Below, piece after piece: positions 13,189-15,813 of a DNA stretch of 15,813 nucleotides. The notes below the pieces were generated by a model. That model did not search any database, had not been told where the DNA came from, and worked only from the letters and a program-made list of their open reading frames with translations. Both the position numbers and the translations under genes were made by a program. How positions within the stretch are numbered: position 1 is the stretch's first letter; each line of letters opens with the position of its first letter. Source of the DNA: JBJSXF01 sp046086225 (lineage in GTDB: Bacteria; Actinomycetota; Acidimicrobiia; IMCC26256; PALSA-610); NCBI GenBank assembly GCA_046086225.1, contig JBJSXF010000050.1, positions 1 through 15,813 on the forward strand, written 5' to 3'.

Positions 13189-14473
13189 CGAGCGCCGCAT
13201 CGGCGCCCGTGGGGCCGATCACGCTGAGACTCGTCGGCGGACGACCGGGCGGATCCGCCGCCGCACCGATCGGCAGCGTCAGCGCGCACAGGTCGAGCAG
13301 GTTCACGAAGTTCGTGTACGTGCCGAGCATGGAGTTCACCCCGATCGGATCTTCGTGCACCTCGGCCACCGTCGGGATCCTCGGCACCGTCGGCAGGATC
13401 AGCACATCGATCCCGGCGAACAGTCGAGCGGTCTCGACTCGGTATCCGGCGAGGATCTCGCGGTCCCGGGCGAGTTCCGGAGCGGTGATCGTCGCGGCCG
13501 GGGCGATGATCGACCTCACGATCGGATCGACGTCGTCCGGATGGGCGTCGATGAACGCGCCGACGGCCGCGTAGCGCTCGGCGACGAACGCCCCGCCGTA
13601 GAGCAGCCGGCCGGCGGCGAACAGCACCGCGATCGCCGACGGATCGAGCGGGACGACCTCGATTCCGTCCGGAGTGGCCGACGCCGCCGAGCCGAGCACG
13701 CGGACCACCGCGTCATCGTGACGAGCGGCTGCGGCGGAATCCCCGGCGAAGTCGAGATCACTCCCGGCGAGCAGACCGATCCGGAAGGGTCGCCCCGTTG
13801 CGGGAGCGCCGCCCGATCCGTTCACCGGTGATGCGGCCGCCAGGTCCGCGACCATCGCCGCCCCGGCAGCATCCCGGGCGAACACGGAGACGCAATCGAA
13901 CGACGCCGCCGCCGGCACCACGCCGTCGGTGGAGATGCGACCCGGGGTGGGCTTGAGCCCGACGATTCCGTTGGCCGCGGCCGGCACGCGCCCGGAGCCG
14001 GCCGTGTCGGTGCCGAGGGCGAACGTCACCAGACCGGCCGCCACCGCGACGGCCGATCCCGAACTCGACCCACCGGAGATGAGACCGGGCCAGTGGGCGT
14101 TCGGGCACACGCCGTAGGGCGAGCGGGTGCCGACGAGTCCGGTGGCGAACTGGTCCATGTTGGTGGTGCCCACGACGACGGCGCCCGCCGCCTCCAGCGC
14201 GCGGACCGCAGCCGCCGACCGCTCGGGGCGGTAGGCGAAAGCCGGGCAACCGGCGGTCGTGTCGAGGCCCGCCACGTCGATGTTGCCCTTGACCGCCACC
14301 GTGGTACCGGAGAGCGGGAGGTGCTCGCCCGCCTTCGACCGCGCGTCGATGCGGTCGGCGTGCGTGTGCGCTTCCGACTCGGGAACGAGATCGATCCAGA
14401 CCCCGGATCGGCCGTCGGCCGCAATCGCCCGGTAGGCCTCCGCGACCGCGGCAGCCGCCGATGTCCGGGTCAT
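13136..14473 (-). CDS. atzF: Allophanate hydrolase amidase domain (AtzF-like, lacks the fused C-terminal domain)
   Basis: A 445-residue amidase-signature enzyme. The Ser-cisSer-Lys triad is complete: Lys62 in VAVKGNIDVAG, Ser136 in GGSSSGS and Ser160 in DTAGSGRVPAA. The spacing between these (74 and 24 residues) is the same as I recall for AtzF. An NGIVGLKPTPGRIS segment follows the nucleophile. Allophanate hydrolase converts allophanate to ammonia and CO2, the last step of biuret and cyanurate breakdown. The normal protein is about 600 residues; this one ends shortly after the SLSVIGPTGADAAL segment with a short tail of no family similarity. The missing domain is on the other strand at 12781-13188. 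The ATG overlaps the biuret hydrolase stop by 4 bases, which makes the amidase role clear. Confidence 0.87.
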   Translation of the reverse strand: MTRTSAAAAVAEAYRAIAADGRSGVWIDLVPESEAHTHADRIDARSKAGEHLPLSGTTVAVKGNIDVAGLDTTAGCPAFAYRPERSAAAVRALEAAGAVVVGTTNMDQFATGLVGTRSPYGVCPNAHWPGLISGGSSSGSAVAVAAGLVTFALGTDTAGSGRVPAAANGIVGLKPTPGRISTDGVVPAAASFDCVSVFARDAAGAAMVADLAAASPVNGSGGAPATGRPFRIGLLAGSDLDFAGDSAAAARHDDAVVRVLGSAASATPDGIEVVPLDPSAIAVLFAAGRLLYGGAFVAERYAAVGAFIDAHPDDVDPIVRSIIAPAATITAPELARDREILAGYRVETARLFAGIDVLILPTVPRIPTVAEVHEDPIGVNSMLGTYTNFVNLLDLCALTLPIGAAADPPGRPPTSLSVIGPTGADAALVSLGCSIPSRSASLRSG

Positions 14474-15150
14474 CCGGCGAGCGCGTCGAGGAGCGCAGCC
14501 GACGGCGCCGTTGCCCCGAACACTCCGCCCTGCATGGTCACCATCTTGACCGCCGATTCGTAGTTGCCGATGTCAGTGGCCCCGGTGCAGTCGGTGAGCA
14601 GCAGGCACTCGTACCCGCGATCGTTCGCCTCCCGCATCGTCGTATGGACGCACACGTCGGTCGTGATGCCGGTCAGGACGAGGTGGGTGATCCCGCGCCG
14701 GCGGAGCACCAGATCGAGGTCGGTCGAGTAGAACGCGCCCTTCCCCGGCTTGTCGATGACGACCTCGCCCTCGATCGGGGCGACCTCGGGCACGATCTCC
14801 CAACCCGGTTCACCCCGGACCAGGATCCGGCCGCAGCCGCCTTCGTCGCCGATGCCCGCTCCGATCCGTCGCGACCGCCAGAGTTTGTTGGGCGGACAGT
14901 CCGAGAGATCGGGCCGATGACCCTCTCGGGTATGCACGACCATCCAGCCCGCCGCCCGCACCGCAGCGAGCACCCGGGCGGTCGGCTCGAGACCCGATCG
15001 GGTGAGCGAGAGGTCGTAGCCCATGCGGTCGACGTAGCCGCCCATGCCGCAAAAGTCGGTCTGCCAGTCGATGTTGACCAGCGCCGTTCGGGCGGGATCG
15101 ATGCTCCCGTCGTACGGCCAGTCATACGGGTCGGCGCGAACTGTGGTCAT
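14470..15150 (-). CDS. biuH: Biuret amidohydrolase (isochorismatase-fold cysteine hydrolase)
   Basis: A 226-residue enzyme very close in motif order to rhizobial BiuH. It opens DPYDWPYDGS, then has NIDWQTDFCGMGGYVDRMGY, REGHRPDLSDCPPNK, RSRRIGAGIGDEG, and ITTDVCVHTTMREANDRGYE. The Asp-Lys-Cys triad is Asp28, Lys134 and Cys167, with the same spacing as Asp36, Lys142 and Cys175 recalled for Rhizobium BiuH. The reaction is biuret plus water to allophanate plus ammonia. Ureidoacrylate hydrolases (RutB) are relatives, but the pyrimidine genes are absent and the neighbour is allophanate hydrolase, which favours biuret. It is coupled at both ends by 4-base overlaps, to the paralogue upstream and the amidase downstream. 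Confidence 0.9.
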   Translation of the reverse strand: MTTVRADPYDWPYDGSIDPARTALVNIDWQTDFCGMGGYVDRMGYDLSLTRSGLEPTARVLAAVRAAGWMVVHTREGHRPDLSDCPPNKLWRSRRIGAGIGDEGGCGRILVRGEPGWEIVPEVAPIEGEVVIDKPGKGAFYSTDLDLVLRRRGITHLVLTGITTDVCVHTTMREANDRGYECLLLTDCTGATDIGNYESAVKMVTMQGGVFGATAPSAALLDALAG

Positions 15151-15785
15151 CGTGCACTCCTGTCGTCTCGTTCGGATTCGGGGTCGCCCTCCCGCCGGGC
15201 GAGGGCCGAGAGCACGTCATCGGTTCGGCCCACTGCGCCGAAGATGCCCCCGGACATCGTGATGCTGTGGATCTCGCGGGATCCCGTCTTCGCACTCAGC
15301 GGGGCGGCAGCATCCTCGACCGTGAGGCACTCGTAGCCCCGGTCGTTCGCCGACCGAACGGTCGACGAGACGGTGACCTCGGCCGCGCACCCGACCACCA
15401 TCAGCGAGTCGATGTCGCGCCCGCGGAGCACCTCGTCGAGCGGGCTCCCGAAGAACGCGTCGTGACCGGCCGCGGTGACCTGCAGATCACCGGTCCGCGG
15501 TGGCCGGAACCACTCGGCCTCCGGCGTTCGCGAGGCCGGCAGCAACGGGCGGGGCCGACCCGAAGAAAGGTGCCGTACGACGACGACGATGCCGGCGGCG
15601 GACACCAGCGCCGCTCGCAGTCGGTCGATCTGCGCAAACGCGTCGAGGGAATCGACCGAGGCCTCCGCGTGCACCCACTGAACGCCGGTCACGACCAGGG
15701 CCGTGCGCTCGGGCGCGAACTGCCCCGTCCACGGCCACGGATAGGGCCGGGTGGCGGGCACCACGGAGAAGGGCTCGGACATCAT
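15147..15785 (-). CDS. Catalytically dead isochorismatase-fold paralogue of biuret hydrolase
   Basis: A 212-residue protein homologous along its whole length to the biuret hydrolase that follows it. Both share an RPYPWPW-type opening, an RTALV strand, and the identical SANDRGYEC/EANDRGYEC and SGGIFGA/QGGVFGA segments near the C-terminus. All three catalytic residues are replaced: Asp28 aligns with Gly34, Lys134 with Ala105, and Cys167 with Thr138. The GHRPDL loop region is also changed. It therefore should not hydrolyse amides by the family mechanism. The reading frame is intact and its stop overlaps the biuH start by 4 bases, so it is likely expressed in step with BiuH. A structural or regulatory partner in a mixed oligomer is inferred. 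The ATG at 15785 is preceded by GGAGG at a rather long distance, and the operon may start outside the window. Confidence 0.8.
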   Translation of the reverse strand: MMSEPFSVVPATRPYPWPWTGQFAPERTALVVTGVQWVHAEASVDSLDAFAQIDRLRAALVSAAGIVVVVRHLSSGRPRPLLPASRTPEAEWFRPPRTGDLQVTAAGHDAFFGSPLDEVLRGRDIDSLMVVGCAAEVTVSSTVRSANDRGYECLTVEDAAAPLSAKTGSREIHSITMSGGIFGAVGRTDDVLSALARREGDPESERDDRSAR

Positions 15786-15813
15786 CGGATCCGCGAGCCT
15801 CCGTCGGGGTGCT

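Overview
The window is high-GC DNA with densely packed genes, 4-base stop/start overlaps and frequent GTG starts. A tandem WYL-regulator pair of PafB/PafC type points to an actinobacterium. An Acidimicrobiia-like or uncultivated lineage would fit, but the window alone cannot settle that. No phage, insertion sequence, CRISPR array or rRNA is visible.

Layout, left to right. (1) At 1-716 (-) is a gene cut by the left edge, encoding a TerB-like helical domain followed by a Coq4-like metal-site domain. (2) At 806-3455 (+) is a probable operon of pafB-like and pafC-like regulators and a RecB/Cas4-type PD-(D/E)XK nuclease with a probable Fe-S cluster, so likely a DNA-damage unit. (3) At 5469-3466 (-) a NYN-domain protein precedes a fusion of an ADP-ribosylglycohydrolase with a tyrosine/dual-specificity phosphatase. 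(4) Two unrelated cupin proteins are transcribed divergently (5615-6049 -, 6131-6592 +). (5) At 8849-6616 (-) a second TerB-like/Coq4-like protein is translationally coupled to an MFS transporter. (6) At 8885-9961 (+) is an FMN-dependent 2-hydroxyacid dehydrogenase/oxidase.

(7) The 10.0-12.7 kb stretch looks like accessory DNA. It holds an RHH antitoxin/MazF toxin pair, a sequence-divergent tRNA-Lys(UUU) directly upstream of that pair, two remnants of one P-type ATPase, a secreted orphan protein of lower GC between the remnants, and a normal tRNA-Ala(UGC).

(8) At 15785-13136 (-) is a biuret-degradation operon: a catalytically dead isochorismatase-fold paralogue, a biuret hydrolase with an intact D-K-C triad, and the amidase half of allophanate hydrolase, all joined by 4-base overlaps. 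The C-terminal domain that is normally fused to this amidase lies on the opposite strand, facing it, at 12781-13188. The expected chemistry is biuret to allophanate plus ammonia, then allophanate to ammonia and CO2, so the operon would supply nitrogen.

The most unusual observations are the MazF toxin beside a tRNA-Lys with an altered anticodon loop, the two TerB-Coq4 proteins in what appears to be a menaquinone-type lineage, the biuret hydrolase/pseudoenzyme pair, the split and inverted allophanate hydrolase, and the ATPase remnants around a secreted gene.
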